64,000 bases of DNA from Paramacrobiotus metropolitanus (GCF_019649055.1 NW_026570248.1:496001-560000); one strand, 5' to 3'; counted from the first letter of the stretch, positions 1 to 12,876 are shown. Notes: generated by a model from the letters alone, not told the origin. Numbers and translations: made by a program.

Positions 1-1149
1 AATAGCTACGGTATTCTGTTTACAGGTCATGGAAGGCGGATGTTGTCCTAACACATACTGTCATCCCGTTTTACCGGTTCTTCGTGCAGTCCACTCTACC
101 ACCTCGCTTTTTCTACGTCATTAAATTGTAACCATTATCGTTTTGCCATGTTATTTGTATGGAAATTCTGGATTTCGATGCATATATATCGGCCGTCATC
201 CGTGTCCGTATATTGGTTTCGTGCTAAATAGCCTTTTTTTAAATTTTTACGATATTTACTTTGGCGTAGGTCACATACGCTATCTATTGTAGGTAGTATG
301 CACAATACTTGTTACTTAATTATCTTTTTCTTATGTTATGGTTTTCTCCGTGTTCTTGTCGTGTTTGTTAGCAACTTAGCACAAACCTGTTGTTTGGAAT
401 ACTGTGATTACATTAACGTACTGCCGTTTTCAAATTTAATGTTCTTCTCTTCTTTATTCCTATTTATTTGTAGCATAGCACGTGCAGCCTACGGTTAGGG
501 AGGGATCTATTTGACTTGCTGTCTTTTTTAAATTCACAAACAACGACACCGGTTTCGCACCGGCCAAAAATTATAACCCATATGCTAGTAAATGCGCGAA
601 GTTCTTGCAAGGACAATGACCAAGAAATCGAGAAAAGAGATTTCTTGCAATCGAGAAATGGCCAAGATCGAGCATATCGTTGTTAGCGTTACTTAAAGAG
701 CTGTACCAACCAAGCTTGGTCCTACCAGCTAAAAAAAAGGATTAAAAAAATTGGTTAGGATTAAAAATTGCGCTTTTACTACAGATATTATTACGCTTTG
801 TAATATTAAAATACTAGTAGACCCCGCGCAAACTGCGCGGAACAAATCAGCTACAAATAATTTACGTTATATACAGGCTGCTAAGACTCAAATTATGATT
901 GAGATACTGTACTAATAGGAAGAATACGGATCATAATTACAAATTCTATATTTTAAATTCGATTATGTGTTGCAACTTGCAAGTGTACTGGTAAAATTAC
1001 CTATACTTCTACGGTAGTATGGCTGACACCGCGCAAAGTGCGCAGAGGAAATCGACTGCTGCCTGATGATAAATGCAGTTAAAATAAAAATTACCGCATT
1101 TGCTAATACAGTTAACTTCGCTGACAAAAACTAAGTTATTACCGAATTA
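1..1149. other. intergenic, no gene seen
   Basis: AT-rich sequence without a credible coding exon; the short open frames have no recognisable protein character. Two similar GC hairpin-like words occur, around 822-840 and 1029-1047 (both containing ccgcgcaaa), followed by related flanks (aaatcagct and aaatcgact), so this may be remnant dispersed repeat DNA. No RNA gene was recognised. Confidence 0.5.
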
Positions 1150-1607
1150 CCGTAATTATCGAATTTGCACCTCCCCGCATAATAAGGCACTCTCCGTAAT
1201 AAGTAAGCCCCCTCCCATAACCCGTTTGAAAAATAGCTCCTCCCCGAATTTGCCTCCCATGGGGGTGTTATTAAATGTTAAGCGCCACGAAATGATAGAT
1301 ATAAGGCCAATTGCTTCATAATAACTGCTATGATGTAATTAATAAACAGTAAACGGTCACAAAATAATTTGGTGCTATGCTTCAGAATGCTGCTCGTAAG
1401 GTTCTGAAACTGCAGACACCGGTATCTACTGCGTTCAATTTCAATGGAACAGAATGCGCAGTTGTTTGAAAAATAAACGTCCCCTTCTGAAAAATACTGT
1501 TTGAAAAATAGTACCACCCCAGAAATAACGCCTCCTCCCGAAATAAGACCCCCTACTCCAGGACGTTTGAACTTTTGCACCCCAGGGTGCAAATTCGATA
1601 ATTACGG
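1150..1607. mobile_element. MITE with 22-bp perfect terminal inverted repeats, TA-flanked
   Basis: Positions 1150-1171 (starting CCGTAATTATCGAATTTG) are the exact reverse complement of 1586-1607. Both ends are flanked by TA (1148-1149 and 1608-1609), as expected for Tc1/mariner-type TA target duplication. The 458-bp interior has no transposase and contains repeated words of the form gtttgaaaaata followed by C-rich runs (near 1219, 1465 and 1498). A TA flank is weak evidence in AT-rich DNA, so the superfamily assignment is inference; the inverted repeat itself is certain. Confidence 0.65.
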
Positions 1608-2218
1608 TAAGTGATTTTTTCCAGCGGCAAGTGGCAATCCCACACCAACTAACTACTTAATACTTAACTAACTATAAAGGTTCAATTGTTGCAGTCTTGC
1701 AGAGCTGGCTGATAAACTGTAAGAAAAAACTGCCAAACGATGTCTCACTTAATTGCTGCTCCTCCTGCTTAGCGAGCTCCGCTCGCGCAGCAGCTCCGTT
1801 TCGCCTTCTGTAAATATCAGTTTTCATTACTAATTTTAAAAATACCGTCTTTCATCGGTATAATATTAATACGAAAGCTTCTATTAAAGCTTTTATTAAA
1901 GCTTCTATTAATACGAAACTAAAGAAACAGTGTCAACAGAGAAATGATTAAGTTAAAACTACCGCAAAACACTGCCTTTTACCTAAGTATCAAGCAGCCA
2001 CCGTCATCCCGCAGCTACTTGATAATTGGTACTGCCAGGCTGCCAGCAAGATTCACGACGCATGCAGCTCTCACTTGGGACACTTCCCTAAGTTCCCCTG
2101 GGTCGTTTGTGCGTTCGGTTGTCAAAATAACTTAAATCTTTCTTGTGCCTAAATTTTTTATTATCCTTAAACCCACCGCTGTTAATATAATGTTTCTTAA
2201 AGCCATTGCAGACCAAAT
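1608..2218. other. intergenic, no gene seen
   Basis: No coding exon recognised. A short local repeat at about 1866-1915 consists of alternating attaaagctt and ttctattaa words. Confidence 0.5.
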
Positions 2219-2498
2219 TAGAGCCCCCAAACAGTATACTGTACTGCCGTATACGGCATACTGTACGGCACAACAGTACGTAACCGTAGTGAAAATTGGT
2301 ACTGTAACGGAAGTGCCGTACGTAACCGTAAGCCAAAAACACGGTTTCACAATGGGCTTGCCGTATACGGTACTGCCGTATACGGTATACCGTACGGTCA
2401 ATCCCGTTATTTCTGCCGTAACCGTACCGTAGCCGTAGGTGCCGTAAGCGAAAACCGTACGTAGCCGTACAAAAATTTGTTACTGTTTGGGGGCTCTA
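2219..2498. mobile_element. hAT-type MITE with perfect 8-bp target site duplication
   Basis: Termini 2219-2236 (TAGAGCCCCCAAACAGTA) and 2481-2498 are perfect 18-bp inverted repeats. They are flanked by identical 8-bp direct repeats gaccaaat at 2211-2218 and 2499-2506. An 8-bp duplication is characteristic of hAT transposons. The 280-bp interior has no coding capacity and is packed with self-complementary words (ccgtatacgg three times, ccgtacgg, gtacgtaaccgta), which may be subterminal transposase-binding repeats or strong secondary structure. The perfect duplication and termini suggest a fairly recent insertion. Confidence 0.85.
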
Positions 2499-3050
2499 GA
2501 CCAAATACATCAAAACAAACAAAATTTTTCGAATTTTGTTTCACGATATAACCCGCGCAAGCTCTGCAGCAAGGCAGTTACTTTAAGTCTTCGCTGATTG
2601 GTTGTGTTGGGGTTCCGTGGACTTTGTATGGTAGGGTTTTTTACAGTTTTCTCTCAAACGATGTTTGTTTTTTGAAATCCGAAAGTTGCGGGCTCATCTA
2701 CGAAATCAGCGCTATCGAATGATCCGTAAATGTTGAATATTGATCCACTCTGCGATTCTGGGGGATTTGACAGACACACTGGTCACGCCCCCTGTTAATC
2801 TTTTATTATAAAGGATGGGTGTCGTCTTCTCGAAGATCAACAGGGTTTTCGTGGTAGTAGGTGGCTGGCTGGCTGCTGATACAAAGTAATTCTAGTTTCG
2901 GTAATTTGTTGAAGGTGCATGTGAAAGAAATAATAACATACAATCCCCAATTTTGTGTAAGCGCGCTGTGGACATTAGCACGGTACAATACGAAGTGCTT
3001 GCTAGTTGCTACATACAAAGTGCCTGCTTGCTTGCTCGTATACATAGTTG
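2499..3050. other. intergenic, no gene seen
   Basis: No recognisable exon. A tttatt at 2802-2807 would read AATAAA on the minus strand, but it lies about 890 bases beyond the TRIM-NHL stop, so its use as that gene's polyadenylation signal is uncertain. Confidence 0.4.
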
Positions 3051-3089
3051 CGAGACATTACGAAAGCTAGTAGCTTTCGTAATGTCTCG
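3051..3089. repeat. 39-bp near-perfect palindrome
   Basis: Positions 3051-3069 (cgagacattacgaaagcta) and 3071-3089 are exact reverse complements separated by one base. The loop is too short for a microRNA precursor. It could be a decayed foldback, a replication-born palindrome or a dimeric protein-binding site; the sequence does not decide. Confidence 0.8.
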
Positions 3090-3691
3090 ATAGTTGTAAA
3101 GCCTGAATTTTCAACATCAGTAGTAGTCTACTTGCCGACTGCGGAGAAGTTAATTAATTATGGATTTTACCTACAGTAAGAAGGATTTAAACGAAGAAAA
3201 AAGTGCGAATAGTTGCCGGTCATTGTAATTTTTTGCAGAACGGTGCCACAACCCGCACACCATAAAGAACGTCGCAAGTAAGTACTATGTTGATGGTTCA
3301 CAGCAGTTTTAACAACAGCAATTCGATGGAGCTCACAACCAGATCTAATTCATTCGAGTAACGTATGCAGAAGCTGGATTTTGCGAGACCACATCTGAAC
3401 ACACCTAGCATACTCTAACCATAAGTTCAGCTGACGGTACTTTGTGGAGATTTTTTTGAAACCGAAGTCAATATCATATTCAAGGAATCAAGGATGCCAA
3501 TCACTTACATTTACACAACAACATTTCAGCCAAAAAGCCAAACTCCAGGAAACAAAAGCTTTCGAACTACTGTACATGCCCGCCAAATAATTTTTGGTAC
3601 CAAAGAAATACGAGAAACCAAACGCAAAACACGAAAGGAAAGCCGATAATTACATTCGTATGCAGAGAAACTGAATCATGAAATCACAAAT
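3090..3691. other. probable 3' untranslated region of the TRIM-NHL gene
   Basis: This 600-bp stretch lies directly downstream (minus-strand sense) of the TRIM-NHL stop codon. No coding pattern or clear AATAAA was recognised, so the transcript end is not placed. Confidence 0.3.
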
Positions 3692-5770
3692 CTATCCGTA
3701 GCGATATTTCAAAACAGCCCCGGGATTATTACCCACACCCATATCGCAAATCAACAACTGCTTTTCACCATCCAGAACCAATCCCGCTGGTCGTCGCAAC
3801 TTACACTCAAAACTATCAATCACAAATAATAACGTCGCCGAGCTATACTTCCATACTTCAATCACATTGCGGCGTTTTTCTGTTTTACTGGCCAGCAGCA
3901 AATCATTAGCGGAATCCAGTGCCATACTTTGGTAAATATCATCCTTGCCTCGTGTGCCCATTTGCGTCCTCATCCGTCCAGATTCATCGTAAATCTTAAT
4001 CATATTATCCGCCAGGACGATGTCCCGCGAGTCGCCGTTCTCAAAGCAGCTAATAGCTTGCAAGAGATCCAGTCGATGGCCGGCTACACCAGTGATCTTC
4101 CTCAAAAGTTTACCCGCTGCATTAAATACCAAAATCAATCCCACTCCACTGTCGGCCACAAAGATCTCTCCCTTAGAACTCACGGCAATCGAACATGGAC
4201 AATTAAAATCTGACGAGGTAAATCGATTCAAGATCCTGCCGTCCAAATCCACTTCCAGTACCTCGCGCGTTCGCCAATTGGTACAGACCAGTGTATTGTT
4301 GGGTGACAATGCCATTCCCGTGACACTCTGGCGCTCCGAATCAGGTAGTTTGATGGTGGACTTGTGTGAAAAGTCCTCCGAGATCACAGCAATTCGATCG
4401 TTTCCGCTATCTAACACATAGAGCTTACCATTTTTGGCTTTGACAATATTCACCGGCCGCGAGAGACCCACATCCGTCCCATGGAACACTGAAACCGGGT
4501 TGATGTGCTCGCTGGCCCGGCATTCAAAGGGACTGCCCTGAATGTGCCGATCGAATATCTTAACCTGGATCATGTATGTCCCAGGCACCGGGGGAGTAAA
4601 TTGGATCTCGTACGACCCATTCTCCTTATCGACCAGTGTGTGGTGAATACTGCGTCCCGTGGCATCGTTGATCACGACAACCACCGGATCCCCACCGGTC
4701 TTGCATGGTTCACCGTTGAAATCGTAGCATGTTACAACGACGTCGGTGCTCAAATGGGCTATGGCTGGAGACACCGTCGCTCTGCATAGCGATGGCAAGG
4801 TATGACTATGCTTAATTTCCCCGAAGCCCTGCAGACACAGCCGTAATTCCTGCAGGATATTGGTGTGCCCATAACGGAAAAACATGTAGGAATTTTCGCG
4901 CGGATCACAGAGCAAACCCATGCCACTCAGCATCGTGTTCAAGCCGGCAATTTTATTACCAATCGATTGCATCTCCATGTGAACCTGTGCCGCTTCACTG
5001 GGATTATCCAATTGGCACACTTGTTCAATTTTCCGCTTCTCACTTTTGAGGATCTCCAGCTGATCATGAAGGATGCCTTTCTTCTGGTCCCGCAAGGCTT
5101 CCAATGAGTTAATCAGATGACTGCGATGTTTTTCCACTAAGCTATAAATGGTCTCGAAGGATTTATCGATGGCGGCTTTGGTGGCCGTAAACGAAGCATC
5201 CACAGCACTGCTCTCATTGATGATGGCGTGCTCACCATCCTCTAACCGCTGCATACACTGCTGTGCTTTGTAGAGCATAATTTTGGACATGCGCTTCAGA
5301 GCGATCGAAAACGGCACAACCGTAGCCTCATGATGACAAACGAATTCACCGGTCTTGTTTTCCACTTGCTTCGGCAGACTACAGCGCGTACAAAATACCG
5401 CATCACACGATTCGCACAGCAGCAGTTCTTCGCCGGAATGATTAGAGCATTTCGGGATGATTTCACGGTGCTGCGAGGCCATTAGGTCGAGTAACTGGTT
5501 GACCAGGAAACTTGGTGGAAGGGCAGCGATCCCACCACGGGGTATGGAGATCGAGTTGCGGCAAATCGGGCAACGAAATGTCGGTGGATTACGAGAGGCC
5601 GCATTCTCCGCGATTCGCTCCAGACAGGTGTGGCAAATAGTATGCGAACAGGGCAACAATTTTGGCGCGTGCTCGCTGGGATCGTAGCGGTTCAAACAAG
5701 TCGTGCAGGTCAAGAAGCTGTCGCTGAAATCCTCGTAGTTAATGTTCACTGTCTCGACCAATGTTGACAT
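3692..5770 (-). CDS. TRIM-NHL E3 ubiquitin ligase, TRIM2/TRIM3/NHL-1 type
   Basis: A 692-aa protein in one uninterrupted exon. An N-terminal C3HC4 RING is formed by C22, C25, C41, H43, C46, C49, C67 and C70. A single B-box zinc finger follows (about 105-150, with CSNH, CESC, FCTRC and HH), then a helical coiled-coil (about 155-280). A filamin/ABP280 immunoglobulin-like repeat lies at about 325-425 (ending HIQGSPFECRASE), and a C-terminal beta-propeller of NHL repeats at about 430-690 (e.g. LYVLDSGNDRIAVI, IFVADSGVGLILVF). This order is that of TRIM2, TRIM3 and nematode NHL-1; TRIM71/LIN-41 has two B-boxes, so it fits less well. By family knowledge these are cytoplasmic E3 ubiquitin ligases whose propeller binds protein or RNA. 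The ATG at 5770 lies 8 bases after a 3' splice site, so the 5' UTR is probably split. Exact orthology is not resolved. Confidence 0.93.
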   Translation of the reverse strand: MSTLVETVNINYEDFSDSFLTCTTCLNRYDPSEHAPKLLPCSHTICHTCLERIAENAASRNPPTFRCPICRNSISIPRGGIAALPPSFLVNQLLDLMASQHREIIPKCSNHSGEELLLCESCDAVFCTRCSLPKQVENKTGEFVCHHEATVVPFSIALKRMSKIMLYKAQQCMQRLEDGEHAIINESSAVDASFTATKAAIDKSFETIYSLVEKHRSHLINSLEALRDQKKGILHDQLEILKSEKRKIEQVCQLDNPSEAAQVHMEMQSIGNKIAGLNTMLSGMGLLCDPRENSYMFFRYGHTNILQELRLCLQGFGEIKHSHTLPSLCRATVSPAIAHLSTDVVVTCYDFNGEPCKTGGDPVVVVINDATGRSIHHTLVDKENGSYEIQFTPPVPGTYMIQVKIFDRHIQGSPFECRASEHINPVSVFHGTDVGLSRPVNIVKAKNGKLYVLDSGNDRIAVISEDFSHKSTIKLPDSERQSVTGMALSPNNTLVCTNWRTREVLEVDLDGRILNRFTSSDFNCPCSIAVSSKGEIFVADSGVGLILVFNAAGKLLRKITGVAGHRLDLLQAISCFENGDSRDIVLADNMIKIYDESGRMRTQMGTRGKDDIYQSMALDSANDLLLASKTEKRRNVIEVWKYSSATLLFVIDSFECKLRRPAGLVLDGEKQLLICDMGVGNNPGAVLKYRYG

Positions 5771-5788
5771 TGTCGCGCCTGAAACAAA
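5771..5788 (-). promoter_or_regulatory. 3' splice site of a 5' UTR intron of the TRIM-NHL gene
   Basis: On the minus strand the sequence reads attttgtttcag then GCGCGACA then ATG, a pyrimidine-rich tract ending in AG at 5779, eight bases before the start codon. This implies at least one upstream non-coding exon and fixes the first ATG of the coding exon as the start. The upstream exon was not located. Confidence 0.6.
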
Positions 5789-8700
5789 ATCATTCCACTC
5801 ACCACTCTTTTTCTGTAAATACTCCAGCTAGACAAAGATTTTCCATTGCACAATCGAAGAAAATTAAGACCTAATCACTAACTATCCGCAAAATCACTTC
5901 GATATACGAGTAATGCAAGACGACACCAAAATACTGACAGAGCAGAAGGCTTAAAAAGATCTGTCAGTTAAAAGATAGAAAAGTAACAACCGAACTTGAT
6001 TGAAAATGACAATCACTTTTCTCTGTAAGAAAATGACTATAATTTACACGCTGCTGCAAAAACTATGCCGTGTCAGTACGGGAGCTTAAATAGCTCAAGG
6101 GCAACAGTCAATATAATAATTAATCATTCGGCGCGCTGCATGGCGTGGACCGATAAAAACACTTCCAAGTTCTACTGTTACAAAGAAATAAAACAAACAT
6201 AACATGCCGCAATGCTGTCGAAGTGTTTAATACAAGATAGAACTCGAAAGTCAAGTCGGTTCAATTATGCATAAAAACATTTCCATAGAATTTTACAGAA
6301 TTCTAGCAGCTGCGTTTCAAAAGGCAGATTAAAAGCGATATGCAAATCAATTCGCAAAGCCTACAGGCACACGGAAAACCTATAAAATTCGCATAATGAA
6401 CGGTGGTACACATTCGTACCATACCGCTTAAAATAAGGTACGGGAAATGTGAAATGTGTGCATGATACACGTACTCGTACGTTGGTATTGTATTAAAATT
6501 TGCTTTCTTCACCAGTACCTTTTGGACGGAAAAAGGCTAACATTTAAATGGACAAATATTACTGGGGCAACAAAGCAAGGCCAAAACCAAATAACACGCC
6601 AGACAAGGAAATAAGTTAATCACGACGCGGAAAACTCTTCGTAAATGTCCATCATAAGAATGTGCATAGAAAATCGTTTGAACCATATGCATCCCTTAAC
6701 TGCTGCCCACTTCCACGCCAGTAAATATTAATCACGGAAGCAATGACAGGAAGGGTGCCTCTCTGGCCATTAACTACCTGTGGCGTTATCATCAAGAACG
6801 AAAAGTGTTCTTGAAACGAGGCGCAATTATAGAGCGTAACAAGTCTAACGAGTTTAGTTCTAGATTCGCTCTCAAATCATCGCACTGGATCCACCGCAGC
6901 GCTGTGAGAAATATTTTCCACGCCCAAAATCACTCTAGAAATTCTGCCGGCACAAGGATATAATATTTGTGCAGTCAAACATACCAGTTGGAATGGCAGC
7001 TAATATATAAGAACAAGAACAGTTTTCATTTCCGTGTGTGTAGTACGGTACTGAGTACCGCAACTACAACGACGACATCTGCCCTTCCGCGTGAATAACA
7101 TAGAGTGCAAAATGGCAATTAATCACAAGCAAAGAGCAATGAAAAAGCTTTTTGTTCACGAATAAATTCACTGATGAATAAGTCTGTCATTCTGCCACTG
7201 ATCTACAAACACCATGTGCCGTTCAGTCTGCATAGAAATCATACACTGCTGTATGTACCATACAATATGAACAAGCACGTGCTCTCCGGCTTCCCAAACA
7301 GCCGTGAACAAGCAATGAGCCGGCCACAGAATCTGAAGCATCATCGCTGATCCGGAACAGGCACCCAATTGCCTATCGTTCTCATCATACTGCTCATTTC
7401 AACCAGATTTACAGCAAATGAAAGAACAGTTTGGAAAAATACCACTTAAGACTTTTTATTACAGGTGCCGTATTGAACATTCACAGGCCATGACAAAAGT
7501 AAGTTTTTCACCGCAGGCAGGCATGCGGTATATGTGCTGATGGCTAGACTCACCGTCAAGCGTGATGCGCACTTTGTGCAAATTCCGGCGGTGAACATAA
7601 ACATAACACAACAGTCGCTTTTATAGCAAAACAAATTCTTTTAAAATCCAAAATATACAAAAGCTTAAGCATAAGTGTCTTTCAGCAGACAAACTGGAAA
7701 CAGTTTTCAACCATCCTGAAAACAACGCAGGATGCTGTGGAAATGATTCTTATTAAAAATAGCTTTGTGAGCCTGGCCAAATTTCTACGCGTATGTTGAA
7801 AGATGTGAAATCTACAAGAGCATCAAGTGCATCATCATCATCTGATTTACAAAAAATGCACAAATTCGGAAAATAAGTGACCCACAAAAATAAACAGGCT
7901 ATTTAAGTTAGTACTATTTCTGGTGGTGGCGGAGTCAAAACAAACTCTTCTAAATTCACCTCTCGTCACAACGATAAACCTGAAATTGCAACTGAAAGTA
8001 ATTCTGTTAATTTTACAGAACTTTTTCATTCTATTACACAAAAAATATTCCACAAGCACAAAAACAAAATTCGACAAGTTATATCATTACCGACGTTACG
8101 CAATAACACTACATATCAAAAGCCGGCACGCGATCGTCAAACTTCATGAATGGCGGATTTGTTGCAATATCGGAGCAAACTGCCACGAGTTGTGGGGTCA
8201 AGAAAATTACGACTTCGTTAAACAGTTGATTTTCTGTGCCGAAGAGTGGAAGGGACAAACGGGAAACATACAAACGAAGAATGATGGATGAGCAGTCAAA
8301 TTCCGAACAAATTCTGAATTTGGAGCACCGTACACTTATCGAACGCGGTACAACCAAAGTGAAAATTTTCATTTACTTAGGATTGCGGTATTAGTCTATT
8401 GATGTATCGTAGATCATTTCGTACCAAAATCAACTTTACAATCTGCAGTCGTAAAGCTACATATCGTACACGCCGCGCTATCGGAATACAGATACATGCC
8501 GAAACCACTACTTAGGAATAGGCACTAAATGGGAACTGACATTTGCCGGCGGTCTGACCATAAGCAGAACTAAGAAGGATGCCGATCACCTTTTGCGATG
8601 CAGCTCTCCAGTGAGCCGAGGAAGACATCGTTTCAAGTGCTATTCTGATAAAATAAATCAAAAACACTTGAACACCTCAGAGGAACTGGCTACAGACTAT

Positions 8701-11700
8701 CCAGAAGTGATCCATCTGAAGGTTCGCCGTTTGACCTGGATACCCGCAGTTTTATTCAAACTTCAGTATCCATCATCAACTGCAGTATATTGAACCATAA
8801 GCAACATTGAGAACGCTTTCGAATGTCACATGCAAATCACTGCAAATGCGAAAAATTACTCTTATACGAGTACTCTCATTGCTCCTCGTATGATTGTATG
8901 AGTACGAACTACGGAGATTAGCGCAGATCTGAAATTAATACGTTTTGCACCTTTCGATGTTTCTTTTACGAAAAAAAAGCATTTGTGAAAGTTTAACAGA
9001 AGCTTAACAGTATATCACCACAGCCTACAAAGAGTAAGTAACAACTTTTAAGATCTAGAGCCACAAAGGAAATTGAGTTTTTCTGTTCCCAACTCCAAGT
9101 CCAAAGCGTGTATGAAAGTGGTAGACTGACAGTAATTTTATTTCCTTACATACTGCATATGCGCGATACCGCTATCTTTGAAAACGCTTTCTTAACATGC
9201 AGATCCGAAACAACATACCGGACTATAATTATATCAAGACCATCTAGAGCACGATCCCAACGTTGCAAGCACAGCTTCTGCGCGCGGACCCCGGATCACT
9301 AATAACTGCGATAAATTGTATCGTACATCGGTTCCAAAGCGAGGTTCAAGAGATCTTAACAAGTTCTTGAGATAAGAGCACCGCAATCGCGTTCCACTTA
9401 AAAAAACATGATTTTTATCAAGGAAATTCGTAAAACCACTGTTTCTTTATCATGTTGTGTGGCAAGGCGTCATTTCAACTTTAGCCAGCGTACGAGTTCT
9501 AGTACCATTAACGAAGCTCAAGCAAACTGAATTTTTTGGCTGACGGCTGACCCACACATTCTTGAATTTTACAGGAAACATGCAGGCGTTATGCAAACTA
9601 AAATCAACAGCCCTTACCAGCGACCTTACATAAAACAACAAATATTACTGGGCCAACTGCAGATTAAATAAGCCATCATAAGTGTAAACTGTAACTGGTA
9701 GCGGATGAAAAATTTCATATGAAGCACAAGCTGGAAAAATCAATACATTGGGTGCGGGGATTGGCAGGACGACAAACGAAACCACATATCACCGCCCAAA
9801 TTCTGGCACGCGTTAACATAATATGAGGATGGGTCTGATGGCTAGTAATACTAATAAATTATGTAATTGTCCTTATTATTTTTAATAGTATAACAGCTCA
9901 AGTAAACCAAAAACTTTCTTTTTAGTAAGGTCACCGAGATTTCCAGCCGGCAATGGACTGCAAACTGCATGGACATTTTCGCATAAGAATAACTGCAAAA
10001 TATACGTGTGCTAACGTCTGTCATCCAGAAGTTAAAATACTGAAGACAGCGAATCACAGAAATGTTTCAATAATTCTACCAAAGCGTAATAATCAATACT
10101 ACGTAATGAATCTGGCACAGTGGTTTAACATCTCAAATGCCCGCCGATTCTGATTCTCCAATCTAATCTAAATTAATATCTTTAACTAATTTAAAACCGA
10201 TACGAAAAGTTTATACCGCATAAGTTGTGTTTCTCGAGGCAATAAGGAATACGGATCAGAAAAAGCAGAAATAAAAGAATTACTACATAAATCCCACCTG
10301 ACCATGAACATTCACCTACCAACAAAAAACGTAACTATTTAAGTCTATTTTACACTGCTCCACATAAGCAGTGAACCATCTTAGCACGTAGCAGGTATTG
10401 AGATCCGGATGCTCCTTGACGAAGAGCCCCTTTTGTTATTTTAAACAGACTAATTTCCGCGGCCCTATTAAAGGCTACACCGCAGTAAAGTGGATCCATC
10501 CCTCTCCAGTCTCTAGCTGCCTGAGTACTGGCTTTAAATCCCCATCACGATAAAATCCTCCCTCCCACGAAAACGTCTTTTTCCACAACAAGGTCATTCA
10601 TTACATTACACATTCACTATATTAATAAGATTACCATGATATGTTATATTTTGACTACTTGTTAAATCAAGCGAGATCAGGTAAACACCAGCTTCGGATC
10701 CAAAAGGAATAAGTACCTGAGTTGGTTCGCAAATGCAACTAACAGCTCATTCCATGCCCGCTTCGCGTTCAACCGAGCGCTTTTTCCAACTTCATACTCA
10801 CAGAATATCGATCAAATTTACCAGTAGGCATACAAAATTCTGCATTTATATTTTACTCACAATTCCCTATTGACTGGTCACCTTATGGAAAGAAGGCATA
10901 CTTACGATTTGCGGTCAACAATAATCAGCGAACGCTTCTTCCTCAAAACGTTTCGACTTTACGATTCATACACTATCACAAAACCTGCGTCTCTCCACAA
11001 GCGACCAGATCACTGAAAAATGGCAAAACTATCGGCAGAGTGCATCACTGCATTACATACCTGGTATTGTGTCAGTTAAAAAGTCTGGTTCGCGGGTTCA
11101 CAGTTATCCATCGTTTCCGCAAGCGATCTTCACGATTGCAGTACTCCATGAAGTGCCATCGATCAGAACATTCAACAACTTCCTAGGGAAAGGACAGGCG
11201 GCCCAGTTTCCATTATTGTGGTTTTCAACTATGGAAAACACAAAGAAAAGTCCATAATGTCGTCCACAACTTACTGTTAGTCACGGTGACTGTTACACAG
11301 AAATAAGTTATAAGTGTATCGAAAGCTGAAACAAAGATCCGAACCATCAAACAAGCCTTAGATAATTCTGGTCTATGAGAAAAGAACTAAGCCTATATGC
11401 TCACGCTGTACTGAGATATATATGCCTTAGTCTTCTATCATCAGACAGCCACCATAAGATTATTATGAATCCTCAACAAACAACTACCATGAACAATTTT
11501 CTTCCAGAGTACTGGTTACAGTAACAACTCATAAACAACTGTCGCGTTGTTCCAGAATGCATACCCTTCCGTTGTTAAGACTGAAGAGAGTCCATATTTC
11601 GAGAGGATGAAATCGTTGACAATGACAATCTTTCGCAATTCTCCAGTCGCATCTGCAGAGACAATAGTTAGGCTCAAAATTCAGTTATGAAGATTTCAGC

Positions 11701-12876
11701 GAAGGAAATCTGTGACACACGCTTAAAAAAATCGAACTTTAAACCTTAACAAACATCAAATAACTGCACGGCAATGATGCATCACATATCTGCATCGAGC
11801 GGGCAATTTTGGGAGCGCAAAAACGTGCGACATTTTCCCTTATGGTGTGCTTTCATTCCAGTCTGTAACTTCACTTTGCAGTTTGCACCTTGTTGCTGCC
11901 TGTTACCTATATATGTATTGCCTACCGAATTCAGTGCTTCAAATTAACTAAAAAATTAAAAAAGTTCCTATAATTAACGATTAATTTAAAACAGTTAGTT
12001 AACGCTACCAGTTGCAAGTTAATAACCGCCAGCCGGTCAGCGAATTAATCAATACTCTGTACACCATTTATCCGCAAAATTTTTAAATCTAATGGACCCG
12101 TTGTTAATTAATTAATTATAATTAGACTTTTTAACACGTCGTGGTAACTTATAAGTTATGTTAGAGACTTATGCGCCCTACGCGCACTTTCTGGTTTACG
12201 CTACCAGAATGTGTTTGCATGAGTCAGCATGACCAATTAACACTAATTATAATGTTATTAATTAGTTATTAAGATTGTGCACGTAGCAGTGTCGACGATA
12301 CCCGATAGGCGTTAGCAATACTTATTAATGGATAATTATTGAGGTGTACGATCACGGCATATCGCAGTGAAATGTAAGCTTTAAAATGTGTGCACATGAG
12401 TTTGCATGAGAAATATCCAAATTGGCGACTTTGACGCTCGAATATTCTACTCTCGAGTAGCTTTTTCTAGAGCAACATTTACGAATATTTGGGGCGTGGA
12501 TACAAACGTGCAAAAGACACCTCATCGCAATATGGACCAGTTATGAGCGCTTATCTTATCTCGTGCGTTAATCAGCTTTTGCAGAATTTTCACAATTGTC
12601 AGGATTTACTAAATTTCCGGTCTATTTTGAACCGGACTAATGTGATATTTACCTGAAGTGGCACTGAAATTACAGTTTCGGCCTAACTCTGAATCTGTTC
12701 TATGATCATAACAAACCATAACGTTAAAACAAATATTAAAACAAAAAACCCCATTATCTACAGTCTACATCGTTAACTACAACCACGGGACGATTACAGT
12801 AATTTTTTCAAAAGTACCTTTAATAAGTATCATGGTACGAGTACAAACTATGCACCAGAACAAAACAAAACAGCGT
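5789..12876. other. 7-kb stretch without recognisable genes
   Basis: Both strands were read for protein-like frames bounded by splice signals and none was convincing. It may contain the TRIM-NHL promoter and a non-coding first exon, since that gene has a 3' splice site just before its ATG. No tRNA, rRNA or CRISPR-like structure was seen. Confidence 0.5.

Noticed and set aside
822-1047. GC hairpin words near 822 and 1029 as ends of one element
   Set aside because: The two words are direct, not inverted, and no target duplication is visible. They are more likely dispersed repeat remnants.
2145-2432. A 95-codon open frame over the palindromic region
   Set aside because: It lies across the hAT-type MITE, whose sequence is self-complementary, so long frames appear on both strands. 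There is no protein-like character.
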